Position numbers and translations under genes: made by a program. Under the pieces are notes generated by a model that was not told the DNA's origin, made no database searches, and was given only the letters and a program-made list of their open reading frames with translations. From the NCBI GenBank assembly GCA_963995505.1, contig OZ023187.1, positions 12,363,176 through 12,427,175 on the forward strand: a stretch of DNA of 64,000 nt, given 5' to 3'. The DNA is from Hypericum androsaemum. Lineage: Eukaryota > Streptophyta > Magnoliopsida > Malpighiales > Hypericaceae. Of the stretch, positions 10,828 to 22,719 are shown in pieces. Within the stretch, counting starts at the first letter, position 1. Each line of letters begins with the position of its first letter.

Positions 10828-11265
10828 TTGAAATCATCAAATTTTTCTTACTTCTCCTTCGGTTCTTCTTGGATAGCTTTCATTTATCTATTCATTGTAA
10901 GATCTCAATCTTCAACTTTGTGCCTCGTCACCTCTAGCGAGCCTTTTATAACTTGAATTTCTAACTCCAGTGATTTTTTCCCCCTCAAGCTTCCTCCCAA
11001 ACACCAGAATTCTCTTATGAAGTTGTTCCTTTTCTTTCTTTTTCTCATCTGTCAACTTCAGCATTCTTTCATCTGCCATCTTCTACTCCAAAGTTGCTAT
11101 CTCATTCCTTCTCTTTTCATTGTTGATTCGTCTTCTTTCATTTTCATTCATCCGTCCACCTTGTTGTTAATCTTCGCTAATTTTGGATGGGTCAAATGCA
11201 AAATAAACTTTATGCAAAGCAGAGCTTAAGTACAACATTAGGCGTTAAACACATATTTTTTTGCA
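10828..11265. other. Spacer with T- and C-rich + strand
   Basis: Rich in TTC/TCT on the + strand around 10,980-11,160. No gene identified; the + strand frame at 11,017-11,229 is low-complexity and has no support. Confidence 0.35.
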
Positions 11266-12125
11266 AAGTAATTGTCTTTTTAAAATTTTGAGTCCATGTT
11301 GGAAAAAAATTTCAACAATCAGAAATTATTTTGACTCGAATCTTGATTTTCATAATTCACAAAAATAGAAAGACTTAGAAAATTTTAGACGCATATTCAA
11401 GTACACTATTAACAAAAAAAAGGTAAAAATTCAAGTAAGGATTGAAAATACATCAATATTTAGATTAGCTTGCTAAGTTTATGTTCGGATATCAAGTTAA
11501 TTTATCTACCATCAATCAATCTATTTTCTAAAACAATCTCAAATTTCACCAACAACTGGAACAATTAACAAAAATTATTATTTATTAACCTATCATCGAG
11601 AAATCTATTTTCTTAAAACTTATAAGAAATCTTTAAAAATATAAACAATTAAAAGAATTTAGACACATATTAAAAATACGTCATTGATAAAAAAAAGATA
11701 AACATTTAAGTAACTAAGGATTGAAAATACATCATTATTTTGATTAATTGGTTAAGTTGGTGTCCAGATTTTAAGTTAATCTTTCTTTAAAAAAGTACTT
11801 CAATCTGGTGTTCCTAAAAAAAGGTACTTCAATCTGGTGGTAGCTCTGGTAAACCTGTCAGATAACCATCACAACATGCAGGTGCCTCTAAAATTTATGA
11901 GATATCGCAAAAATAGAAACAATTCTAAGAATTTAGACATATATTAAAAGTATGTCGTAAACAGAAAAGACAAACAATTAAGTAATTAAGAATTGAAAAT
12001 ATATTAGTATTTAGATTAGTGGACTAAGTTAGTATCCTGATATCAAATTAATTTTTCTATCATCAATCAATCTATTTTCTAAAACAATCTCAAATATCAC
12101 CAATAAATGGAACAAATTAACTTTT

Positions 12126-12690
12126 TAATGAAAAAGCCTATAAGTGGACCTAGCAAAGGTTTACGTTTCACTACGTATAAAAAGGGTCACGTTCCACTAT
12201 TTAAATTATTTAATGTTTAGGTTTTGGTATTATTTGATCACCACGAGCATTTTGTATCCCCGTTTATACACCCATCCACTAAACGTACTCAAGAAGGCAG
12301 AAGACCTCCCAACTAAACATAGAAATTCTATGGCTCCCAACTTGGTTATGAAGAGCACCAACATGTACATCCTTTTTAAAAAATAGTAGTAGAAATTAAA
12401 TACATCCCAACTAACTACGAAAATCTTAAATCTTCTTCTCACTAAGTTAATACAAGTCACTGTCATGTAAATGACCTTCTATTTAGGAAAAAATATGTCA
12501 AAATTCCAACGCTTGGTGGGTAGGATGGCAACATATCCTACCTCATTTTCTAGTATCGGTTGGTCAATTTTCACCTTTTACGAAAATAAAATTATTTTTG
12601 TTATGGCTCTGCCGTTGATTCAAAGAGTCGCTCCCTTTTAGTTTATGATTTAGTTAACAACAGATGCTCACCAACGCATAAAAGACCAAA
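12126..12690. repeat. Inserted module of the satellite, copy A
   Basis: About 560 bp that interrupt a monomer right after its TGGAACAA motif. It contains TCACGTTCCACT, ATTTGATCAC, CAACGCTTGG and GATTCAAAGAGTCGCTCCCT. The same module, clearly diverged, recurs at 13,540-14,095 in the same position and phase of the monomer. Confidence 0.7.
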
Positions 12691-13539
12691 AATAAATTGC
12701 CAAAATAAAATAAATTCAATATCCCTAAACACAACCAATGATAACTAATACAAGTATTCAAATTTATAGTCGTAAATTTATTAGTTTAAAGATAGCTGAC
12801 CATGGTTACAATTGTAAGAATTTAGACACATTAAAAGTATGTCGTAAACAAAAAGACAAACAATTAAGAATTAAAAACATATTAATATTTAAATTGGTTG
12901 GCTAAGTTAGTGTCCTGATATCAAGTTAATTTTTCTATCATCAATCAATCTATTTTCTAAAACAAACTCAAATTTTACCAACAAATGACACAATTAAAAA
13001 ATCATTTTTTATTAACCTATCATCGAGCAATTTATTTTCTTAAAATTTATAAGATATCACACAAATATAAACAATTAGAAGAATTTAGATACATATTAAA
13101 AGTACGATGTTGATAAAAAAGATAATTATTTAAGTAACTGAGAATTGAAAACAAATCATTATTTAGATTTACTGGTTAAGTTGATGTATGGATATCAAAT
13201 AAATTATTCTATAATCAATCAATCTATTTTCTAAAATATTATCAACAAATAGAACAAGTGTCAAGAATCATATTAAATAACTACCGTTGAGCAATCTATT
13301 TCCTTAAAATTTATGAGATATCACAAAAATAGAAACAGAATCTAGACACATATTAAAAGTATGTCGTAGACAAAAAAATAAACATGCAAGTAATTAAGAA
13401 TTAAAAACACATTAGTATTTATATTAGTTGGCTAAGTTGGGGTCCATATATCAAGTTAACTTATCTATTATCAATCAATCTATTTTCTAAAATAATCTCG
13501 AATTTTACCAACAGATGGAACAACTAACAAAAAAAAACT

Positions 13540-14095
13540 TTTTTTATAAAAAGCCAGGAAGTGGACCGAGCAAAGGATTATGTTCCATTACTTATAAAAA
13601 AAGGTCACGTTCCACTGTTTGAATTATTTGATATTTAGGTATTTTTGGTATTATTTGATCACAACCAGCATTTTTTCTCCCCGTTCATGCACGCATCCAC
13701 TAAATGTAGTCAAGAAGCAAGAAGAACTCTCAACTAAACGTAGAGATTTTATGGCTCCAAACATGGTTATAAAGAGCACTAACATGTACATCCTTTTCCA
13801 AAAAAAGGAGTAGGGATTAAATATCTTCCAACTAACTACGAAAATCTTAAATAGTATTCCCACTAAATTAATACAAGTCACTATCATGTTATGCGACTTC
13901 TATTTATAAAAAAAGATGTCAACGTTTCAACGCTTGGTAGGTAGGATGACAACTGATCCTACCCCATTTTTCATTGACCAATTTTCACCTTTTGCGAAAG
14001 ATAAATTATTTTAGTTATGGCTACTATTGATTCAAAGAGTCGCTCCCTTTTAGTTGTGGATTAGTTAACATCAGATGCTCACCAACGTGTTAATA
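13540..14095. repeat. Inserted module of the satellite, copy B
   Basis: Second copy of the 560-bp module, about 1.41 kb downstream of copy A and collinear with it, ending in GATGCTCACCAACG as copy A does. Because the flanking satellite is duplicated too, the pair looks like a tandem duplication of a 1.4-kb higher-order unit and not like two independent insertions. Confidence 0.7.
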
Positions 14096-14269
14096 CAACT
14101 ATTCTAAGCTCTTTAGGGGAAAAACTAAGCTTCTTTAGCCAAACTTTGCAGCAGAAACCTTAAATAAGTTTACTAGGAATGAGACGTTAAAACAATTTCA
14201 CGTGGTAGGATACAGTCTGTATTGCTTTTTTCTTAATGAAATGTGATAGATTTATATAGACTAAACATA

Positions 14270-14690
14270 TGGACTAAGGAGCAGATTATAACATTTGAGA
14301 ATGTTGTTTCTATGCACCTGAAACGACTCTAAAAGAGATTAAATGCCATTTCGTGCTTTTAGTAGAAGATCTTTCCAAGATTAAGTCCGACTTTGTGACT
14401 TTACCTAGCCATAATTATTTTCCAGAAGGTTCCACGAGCCCTGCTGGTGATGAAGGGACTTGTAAGAATGGTGGCCATGGAGGGCATCACAACGGTAAGT
14501 CTCATCATGGAAACATGGGTTCAAGGGCAGATCAGAAACGGAGGAACATAATTGTTTAGACAGAAGATGAACATCAGTTGTTCCTTCGTGGTCTGAACAA
14601 GTATGGGAAGGTGCTTCGAAAAGAATATCGAGAAACTCTGTGGTGACAAAAACTCTGATATAGGTCACGATGGAAGAGGCATATTGGATG
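14270..14690 (+). pseudogene. MYB-related (two-SANT, DIVARICATA/MYBS type) pseudogene
   Basis: Several phrases of this transcription factor family survive in order. First SANT repeat: WTKEQIITFENVV, then after a deletion ETTLKEIKCHFVLLVEDL. A linker rich in Gly and His follows, then the second SANT repeat: TEDEHQLFLRGLNKYGK and, after a frameshift, SRNSVVTKT. The Trp that should open the second repeat is a TAG (14,557-14,559), helix sequence is missing from the first repeat, and the signature SHAQKYF is absent because the copy is cut off. No introns are visible, so it may be a processed copy. It lies inside the satellite array and is clearly non-functional. Confidence 0.75.
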
Positions 14691-16375
14691 AAGTACATGC
14701 CAAAGACGCGTCTTGTGGGAAAAAGATAAGCATTTCAGTAAATAAGTATTGAAAATACATAAATATGTAGTTTAGTAGGCTAAGTTGTTGTCCAAATATC
14801 AAGTTAATTTATCTATCATTAATCTATCTATTTTCTAAAATAATCTCAAATTTCACCAACAAATAGAACAATTAATTAAAAATCATTTTTATAAACCTAT
14901 CATCGATCAATCTATTTTCTTAAAATTTATAAGATATCAAAAAAATATAAACAATTAGAAGACTTTAGACACATATTAAAAGTATGTCGTTGATTAGAAA
15001 GATAAATATTTAAGTAATTAAGGATTGCAAACACATCATTATTTAGATTAATTGACTAAGTTGGTATCTGTATATTAAGTTAATTAATATATCATAAATT
15101 AGTCTATTTTTCAAAAACTAATCTCATATTTAACCAACAAATGAAATAATTAACAAAAAACCATATATTTATAACCTACCATCGAGCAATCTAATTGCTA
15201 AGAAAATACTAGATATCAGAAAAATTAAAATAATTAGAAGAATTTAGACATAAATTTAAAGTACACTGTTGAGAAATGACAAACATTTAAGTGGTTAAGG
15301 ATTAAAAATACATCAATATTTAGATTAGTTGGCTAAGTTAATTTTAATTATCAAGTTAATTAATCTATCATCGATCAATCTATTTTCTCAACATTTTGAG
15401 ATTTCATCAAAAATGGGACTATTCACACACAAAAAAACCCATATTAATTAACTTACCATCTAGCAATCTATTTCTTAAATTTATAAAATATCACAAGAAT
15501 AGAAAAATATAAGAATTTAGACACATATTCACGATACGTTGTTGGCAAAAAAAAGACAAACATTAAGTAATGAACGATTAATAAAACATTATAATATAGA
15601 TAATTTGGCTAAGTTGATATTGGGATATCAAGTGAATTAATCTATCATCAATTTATCTATTTTTCTAAAATAATCATAAATTTCACCAACAAATAGAATA
15701 ATTAACAAAAATACCATATTAATTACTTACCATCTAGCAATTTATTTCTTTGAAATTTATTGAAAATCACAAAAATAAAAAATTGAAAGAATTTAGACAC
15801 ATGTTCAAAATACGCCGTTGAAAAAAAAAGACAATAATTTTAGTAATTAAGGATTAAAAACACATTAGTATTTAGGTAATTTGCCTAAGTTGATATATTG
15901 ATATATAGTTAATTAATCCATCATCAATCAATCTATTTTCTAAGACATTCTTAGATTTCACCAACAAATAGAACAATCAACAAAAATATATATTAATTAA
16001 CATGCTATCTTGCAATCTATTTCTTAAAAATTTATTAGATATAAAAAAACAATTAAAATAATTTAGATACATGTTCAAAATACGTCGTTGTCAAAAGAAC
16101 GACAAATATTTAATTAATTAAGGATTGAAAACACATGAGTATTTAGATTAGTTGGCTAAGGTTGTGTCCAAATATCAATTTAATTAATATATCACCAATC
16201 AATTTATTTTCTAAAATATTCTTAGATTTCACCAACAAATGGAACAATTAACAAAAAAAATCATATTAATTAACATATCATCTAGCAATCTATTTATTTG
16301 ATATAAAAAAATAGAAACAATGAAAATAATTTAGACATTTATTTAAGTAACTAATGATTGCCAATCGATAAATTA

Positions 16376-16640
16376 AAATACATGCTACTAGAATGTCGAC
16401 GGCAAGTGATTTACCCCCATTGATACATACCTTTATCTTCCTATTGATGAACTCCATTTCCATTGTTGATATTAGAATTTTGTCACTGTATACTCGCCGA
16501 TTTTCAGTAGTATTCTCGTGAATCCAGATCAGTTCTCCAAGGGGAGTGGTTAGATTTCTTAAAATAAATCTTTCGACTAAACATTCAACGGAGTTCTTTT
16601 TGAAAGGTAATTTTTTACGCCGTAATTACAACTGACATTA
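16376..16640. other. Spacer at the edge of the satellite
   Basis: Unique sequence between the last satellite monomer and the repeat next to the gypsy LTR. No gene seen. Confidence 0.35.
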
Positions 16641-16870
16641 TTTGAGCCCAAAATATTTTTGAATTTGTATACGTTTTGTGCCGTTAGACTAAATACCTTC
16701 AATCAAGTACTCTTTTTGTCGGGACTAAAGCTTGAAGTCGATGGAGCTGCTTCGCTTTGTGCAGGTGGTCGACGAGAATTCTGTCTAGCCACTCGTCGAC
16801 GGCGTCAGTTGGAATGAGATACCTTCTATAATTATAAAAGGCAAGATATTAATCATTATAATAACAGATT
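16641..16870. repeat. 230-bp flank, copy 1 (abuts the 3' LTR of the gypsy element)
   Basis: Runs from about TTTGAGCCCAAAATATTTTT to ATAACAGATT and touches the LTR start at 16,871. A near-identical copy lies beyond the other LTR at about 31,350-31,580. This copy has a TAG in the frame that is open in the other one. Confidence 0.8.
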
Positions 16871-17869
16871 TGTTGGGGAAAAAATATGAGAGAATGCCAA
16901 GAACGATCTCGTGACAGTTCGGAGTGCTCGTCCCAAGGTCGATCTAACTCTACGGGTAACAAGTGTGGCCGAAGCCAAGACTATCAACTAACCTAAACTA
17001 AGGATAAAAGCTTGAGAAGTATTTGTGTATGATTTGTGTGACCTCCTTTGCCTTCCCTGATGCCTTGCTTATATAGAGAGATAGGCCGGCCCAGCCCTTC
17101 CTTTTGCCTTGTTCTAGTCGGACTCAAAGACCCCGATCTCATCTCCTTCCAACACTTATCCTTATCAAACTCGGAGGCCTTATCCTGATCAAACCCAGAC
17201 TTCTCTCCAGAAAGCTCTCCTATCCTTGGTGGCTTTTCCGAGTCCTTCGCCATGTATGACTGTAACAACCCGAGTATTCCAGATTCTCCATGCTTATCCC
17301 GTCCTTCATAGAGCCCATGTCCATCTCCGCCTCTTGAGAGTCCAACCGTGCTCGGGCTTTTTAGACCTCATGAGAACTCTGGCTTTTTGACATCTCAGTC
17401 TTCCTAAGTCTTCGTGTCGTAGTCGGTATCACTCTTCGTAGTCGAACCCGGAAGCACCAACCTCCTTCTCGAGAAGGAAAATCGCCTTCCCTTACTTAGA
17501 GAAAAAATTGCTAGCTTCGTCTACCCGAAGGGAAGGAAAAATTGCTAGCTCCCCCTACCCGAAGGAAAGCATTGCCAACTCCCTCTTCTTGGAGAAAAAC
17601 TTACTATTTACTCCCTTCCCGAAGAAAAAAGTTCTATTTACTACCTTCCCAAAGGAAAAAGTACCAATTACTCACTTTCAAAAGGGAAAAGTTATCATCT
17701 CCCTCTTCCACGAGGGAAAAGTACCAATTACTCACTTCCCAGAGGAAAAAGTACCGATTACTCACTTTCCAAAGGGAAAAGTACCGATTACTCCCTTCCC
17801 GAAGAGAAAGTTACCCGGGTATACCAATGACTCTTCAACCATCACTGAGACATATTTCAAGTTTCAACA
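16871..17869 (-). repeat. 3' LTR of the Tat element, with internal 30-bp tandem repeats
   Basis: Begins TGTTGGGGAA and ends GTTTCAACA. On the minus strand the bases just outside (17,870-17,885) read TGTGGAGGGCAT, a polypurine tract. From about 17,480 to 17,820 it holds about ten imperfect 30-bp units of the form AAAGTACCRATTACTCACTT plus CCnAAAGGG. These units create spurious + strand frames. Confidence 0.85.
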
Positions 17870-18002
17870 ATGCCCTCCACATGTTAACGCTTCGGGGACA
17901 TTGATATAGAAGTGTTAATATGTAGACTTAGCCGTCTCAACCCTCTAGCTTGCCATCTTTAATGTCATCTCTCGCTTTGACCAAATTGCCCTCAGCATTG
18001 TC

Positions 18003-18010
18003 TATAAAAG
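18003..18010 (+). promoter_or_regulatory. TATA box of the opposite-strand (antisense) gene in the Tat element
   Basis: TATAAAAG in the context GTCTATAAAAGGAGCC, just inside the 3' LTR and pointing away from it. A leader-like, CT-rich stretch and a possible donor (AAG|GTACG near 18,345) follow. It is well placed to drive the + strand gene downstream. The match to a consensus TATA box is seen; activity is inference. Confidence 0.5.
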
Positions 18011-19096
18011 GAGCCAAGTTCCCAATTCTCTTCTCATTTTTACTTTAAGAAAAAGGAAACAACATTCCTCCTCTCTAAAATCTGAATCCGGTGACCCAAT
18101 CCCTGAGTAAAGGCCGACGTTTCCTTCTTTGTGTAAGCCTCTCTCATTCGATTCTTCTCTGGATTTTGACTTGGCTTCGTCTCTTCGCTTGCCCGGGTGG
18201 AACATCAACCATTAGGGCTTCATCACCTCAGAGTTTCGCAGTTTGCGTTCGTGGTGGCTCATTCTTGATGAGCGAACAACACATCTAGGAGGTCTAATTC
18301 CACCTGTCTTTTGCTCCTCTTCGTTCTTGGGTATCGTCAAGAAGGTACGTTTATCAAGGCTCGTTCTTATACCCACTAGGTGCTTATTGAAATGCCTAAA
18401 TTGATCCTTTAATTCCAAATTTTATCCCTTGATGCTTTCCCTCCTTGTACCTTGCATTTCGAATTTCAAGCTTTAAACTTTTCCCTCAAAGCATTTCGAA
18501 TTTCAAACTTTGAACTCCTCCCTCTAAGCCTCATTTTTGAATTTTTCTTTCATATTGCTTTGCTTCGTCTTGAACTAAGATACGAGTAGTGTCATTAGTG
18601 GATGGAATGTGTTCGATTGGACATGCTTGGTTTTTTCTTGAACTGGCCAAAGTTGGCATATACTTGTCAACTCTACCTAACCGAAGTCATCATAGTTCTC
18701 CTTCGTCTAGTCGAAGTCGGCTAGCACACCCTCCCCTCACCCAAGTCAACCGAGACTGGCCATGCCTTTACCTAGCCAAAGACTATCTGTAACCACTTTA
18801 CCTAGCAGAAGTCAGCCCCACTTACCTCCGCCTAGCTATAGTCAGCCTAAATCGACTTCCTTTAGTTGAGGTCGATTTCGGCCATCTCTGCCTAGTTAAA
18901 GTCAGGTTTATTCTCCTTTGCCTAGTTATAGCCGACTTTGTTTACCTTTGCTTAGCTGAGGCCGGCTTAACCTGGCTCCCCCACCTCGAAGTCAATCAAA
19001 GTCACTTATTTCTGTGTCTGGTTAGACTTAGTGATGCTTACCTAAGCCTGAATGGTCGGCCTTTGCTTAGTCCTAACATGCTTATTTTCTCCTGTA

Positions 19097-22000
19097 GGTA
19101 CCCTGGGCCTCACCATGGAAGATCTCATACTTCGGATCCGCGAGGTTGAGGAGCAGTATGGTGATGACATAAACACCTCCCTCTTGGATGCCTCTCGCCT
19201 AGCATGTCCGTCCCAAGCTTCCTCAGAGTAGGAGTGCCACATCCTTGGTCACGAAGGAGAAGCTCATTCCCATTCACCCCGATGACATGCCTTTGTTTCG
19301 GGGTAAAAAGTTCAAACTAAATGATTGGAGTGAAGATAAGTACTGATGGTCTACACCTTCAGCTGCATATAACTGATGGTACGAACGGCTAGTTAAGCTG
19401 CATGGTGTCGCCTGGGAAAATGCAGGCGTTGCCTCTTCGATCGAGTTCTCTACTTGCAACTTCAAACCGTGTTATCCTCTGCTTGCAGCCCTTCTTCAGT
19501 ATTGGTGTCCTAGTACTAATACCTTCCTCTTCCATTCAGGTATGCCTCGCCTAACTTTAGCTCTTTAGTTCTTGTTGTAATACATGTGTTTTCCATCTTG
19601 CAGGTATGGGGACCATAACCTTGTATAATATAGCTGCCCTTTTCAAGCTCCGACCTCATGGGCTCACGATTACCCAAGACAGCCTTGAGAAGTTTGAGAA
19701 GGACATTAAAGACCGTTCCTGGCTAAGTTCCCGGCAGGCTGAGCCAAGACCTACTCAGACTATCTCAAGATCTATCAGAAATCCGATGGGGCAGTTGCAT
19801 CCTTCCACGAACATATGGCTTTTCTCCTGCTCTGGTGGTCCCGCTCGATCATATGCTCCAACTTGGAGCATGTATCTCCAGACTTTGAGAATCTAGCATA
19901 CTCCATCTCCCAGGGGGTAGAGCTAGCAGTAGGTGAGTTCATCCTTTGCCATTTATACCACCATATATCCACATACGTTATCGCCCATCGGGATGGTAAT
20001 ACTTTCAGTACTTCGGGGCCTTTATGGATAGTTACTCTTTGGGCCATTGCCTACTTCCCAGTCTTGGCTACACCAGCTATGTTACCTAGCCCTCGTCTAC
20101 CGTGCTGTGCTCTGTACTTTAGTCGGGCAAAGGTTTTGGTGCCTAGGAAGAACTTGGGGGACTACTTCTCCATCTTTGAAGAGGATTACTATTTTTCCTC
20201 CATCAAGGTTGATTTCAACGCAGATATCACCCCTACTTCTTGGATGCAACCTCTATTAGCAGAGGACTTTCATCCAATGGTCCTCTCATTTGATGTCACT
20301 ATGACCTCTGCTGCTGATTGGAGGAGTATCTTGACCACTCGAGATCTCGTTTGTGGATGTACTAGAGGAAAGATGATGATTGAGCCTTACTACACTCATT
20401 TTGTGGCTCAACAGTTTGGCCTGGTTCAGGATGTGCCTTTTCCACCGACCTATCTCTTTCACAAGTTTGAAGCAAAATGAGAAGGCGAGTTCAACAAGTG
20501 GGACTTAGCCATAAAGGCACTCTAGGCGAGTTCTTTTCTCTTGTCTTGAAGTACTCTCCGGTAGTTTGCCACACATAATGGCATCACCGATGACTATCTC
20601 TCCTGGTGGACTGGGTTGCCATATTGGACTCGAAGCGCTCCTGAGCTGGCCAAGATTTTTCCTTTTCACTTGAAGGATACTACAACAACCAAGGGAGCCA
20701 ATAAAACCAAAGATACCAGAGATGCTATGCAAGCCAAAGATACCAGGAAGCGGGATCAAACATCTCATAGTGCTGGCTCCGTTCAGAGAGGTATGCGATC
20801 GTTACCTATGGTATCCTTTTGCTTGCTTTTGATATCCCTTCTAATTTTTGAACTTTCATGCAGATAAATATGACAACTCTATCCACAAAGATGTAGGAGC
20901 CGCTCATTCCTCCTCGTCCCAGCACAAGGTAAAGTACTACTGCTCTAGTCACCTGGCGACATTGTTACTTTGAATCTCAATGTAAAATTTATCATACTTG
21001 TAGCACAGGGTGACTCATCATCAGAAAATACTACCTATTTCCAGGATGCTCTTGACAACGCTGAGCCTGATGTAGATATGACCACCTTGCGTGAGCCTAC
21101 TCCTTTTGATTCATTGCCGGTCAGGCCTCTACAAGGCTCTATTGAACTCGCATTAGCCGAGCCTATACGGGTCCCTCTTACTCTAGTTGTTGAGCCTATG
21201 TCGGCTAGATCCATCTTGAAAGCTGGGCATAATCCCATCCAGGCTTGTAAACTTCTTTCCACAGTCTCTTCAGATGTTACGCCAGCTTATTGTGTCAAGT
21301 CAGTTATGCCTACTGAGGTGATACTAGTGTCCGCTCCATCGGCTACATACGAGATTGCTTCAGCTATGCTCTCCACCTCAGATGATGAGTTAGACCTTGT
21401 ACATTCCTATACTCACGTAGTTTACTTATTTGGGATTGATTGAGGTGTTGCCCAACCTTAGTTGTGACAGGGTCATTTCGAAGATGTCCTACTTATTGAA
21501 CTGGCTGGTGGAAAGCCGAGTCTGCCTTCGAGCTCTACCATCTCGCAGCCCCTTATGCTGTCAAAGTTGATGTTGCTTTGGCTCTCTGGCATGTCGATGT
21601 CATGGCTCATTTCCTATGTGATGTCACTGATGCGAAGGAATACAATCCAAGTAGCAAGCCTACTTCTGCGGTACGCAAAGCTTTGACCTTCTTTGAGTCC
21701 TATGACTCAAACCTTGGCACCTCATGAGTCCGAGAGTTAGCGCTTGTACTGAGTAGAGACATGGCTGGCTTTTTAGACAGGTAATTATTCCCTCCCTTTG
21801 CCAAGTCTCTCTCTAGTGTCTAAACTCAATGCCCTAACCCTTCTCATCATTGCAGGTTCAAGCATCATCAAAGATACATCCAGGTTCATCTTTCCCTTAA
21901 ACGAGAGGCAAATGCTGATGCCGAAGCCCTGATTGGAGCCCAAGTACCCTAAAATCCCAATATGATGAACTTAAACTGATACAAGTAGAGATAGATGAAG

Positions 22001-22310
22001 GGAAGCGGGAACTTCAAGTCTTTAATTATGAAGAAGCTAGATTTCGTGTGGAACTAGCTCGTGTTATGGTGGGAAGAGACAAATTACAAGCCTGATTGGC
22101 TGAGGTAAAGTAAAAAGGGAAGGCCCTAAACCGAGCTTAGATGGAATACAAGGTTGATGTCTACACCCATACTTCGGCTAACAACACCCGCTCGAAGGAG
22201 ATGCTAAAAGAACTAGAAAGTTTATTCTCCCGTGAGAAGGATGCCTTAGAAGCAGCGAATGCTTTTGTACAGGAAGCTATAACATGCTTTCCCAGTGAGA
22301 CTGGTATCTA
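19097..22310 (+). pseudogene. Plant mobile domain (PMD)-type gene on the strand opposite to Tat pol, decayed
   Basis: An acceptor (TTCTCCTGTAG) precedes ATG 19,115. Exon-like stretches follow: one ending near 19,537 at a good donor (TTCAG|GTATGCC), one starting at 19,604 with MGTITLYNIAALFKLRPHGL, and a long one to 20,480 with FHEHMAFLLLWWSRSIICSN and VELAVGEFILCHLYHHIST. The MGxITLxxIAxLxxLRPxG wording is that of PF10536, the plant mobile (aminotransferase-like) domain. A Ser/Thr-rich middle (20,970-21,443) and a coiled-coil-like C-terminus (about 21,900-22,300) follow. Several stops and frameshifts break it. Tat-lineage elements are known to carry extra antisense frames in this position, such as gene23 of Grande. 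A host gene captured by chance is less likely. Confidence 0.6.
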
Positions 22311-22719
22311 GTCCTTCCCCCTATGAGACTTAGACTATCTTCGGGGCCTTTTGGCTATTGGCTTGATGGACTCTTTATTGTATCATCTTTTGTGTGCCTC
22401 TTATTGGTGGCTTTAACCTTCATATAGCCACTTAGGCATTTCTCGCTTTGCTACAGACTACCTTCTGATCCCCGATCTTTGTTAAATCCCTTGACTTGAT
22501 ACATGTGTAAGAACAAATAATAATGAACAAATTTTGGGTGGACGACGAGGACCAAGAAAAATAAAACTTTTATTAATATAGATGACTTAAGAAAGCCGTA
22601 TAAAAGTGAAGTAAAAAATCACCAGTCTACATTAAACTGTCATAAAACACGGCTAAGGTTACTTATGGCCATTACATCCAACTTTCGTATAAGCTTGGCC
22701 TAGATGAAGATACTACCCC

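Larger units (their letters stand above)
11266..16375. repeat. A+T-rich satellite array, period about 275 bp, with insertions
   Basis: Phrases recur in the same order: AATTTAGACACATATT, AAGTAATTAAGGATTGAAAA, TTAGTTGGCTAAGTTGGTGT, ATCAATCAATCTATTTTCTA, TTCACCAACAAATGGAACAA and TTATAAGATATCACAAAAAT. The CTATTTTCTAAAA landmark falls near 11,521, 12,069, 12,950, 13,230, 13,480, 14,826, 15,110, 15,380, 15,655, 15,938 and 16,205, that is 265-285 bp apart where uninterrupted. At least eleven diverged monomers are present. The array is broken by two related inserts (12,126 and 13,540) and by a MYB pseudogene insert (about 14,100-14,705). Confidence 0.8.

Noticed and set aside
12144..13887. Short frames in the satellite insert modules (similar in both copies)
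   Set aside because: They are similar because the DNA module is duplicated; copies differ by indels that break the frames and no family is recognised.
11521..16205. Regularly spaced repeats considered as a CRISPR-like array
   Set aside because: Units are about 275 bp, diverged and A+T-rich, in a plant nuclear genome; this is a satellite.
17508..17909. + strand frames with repeated KVPITHFP-like units
   Set aside because: Read-through of the 30-bp LTR repeat, whose length is a multiple of three; the matching LTR at 30,981-31,361 shows the same and no gene evidence exists.
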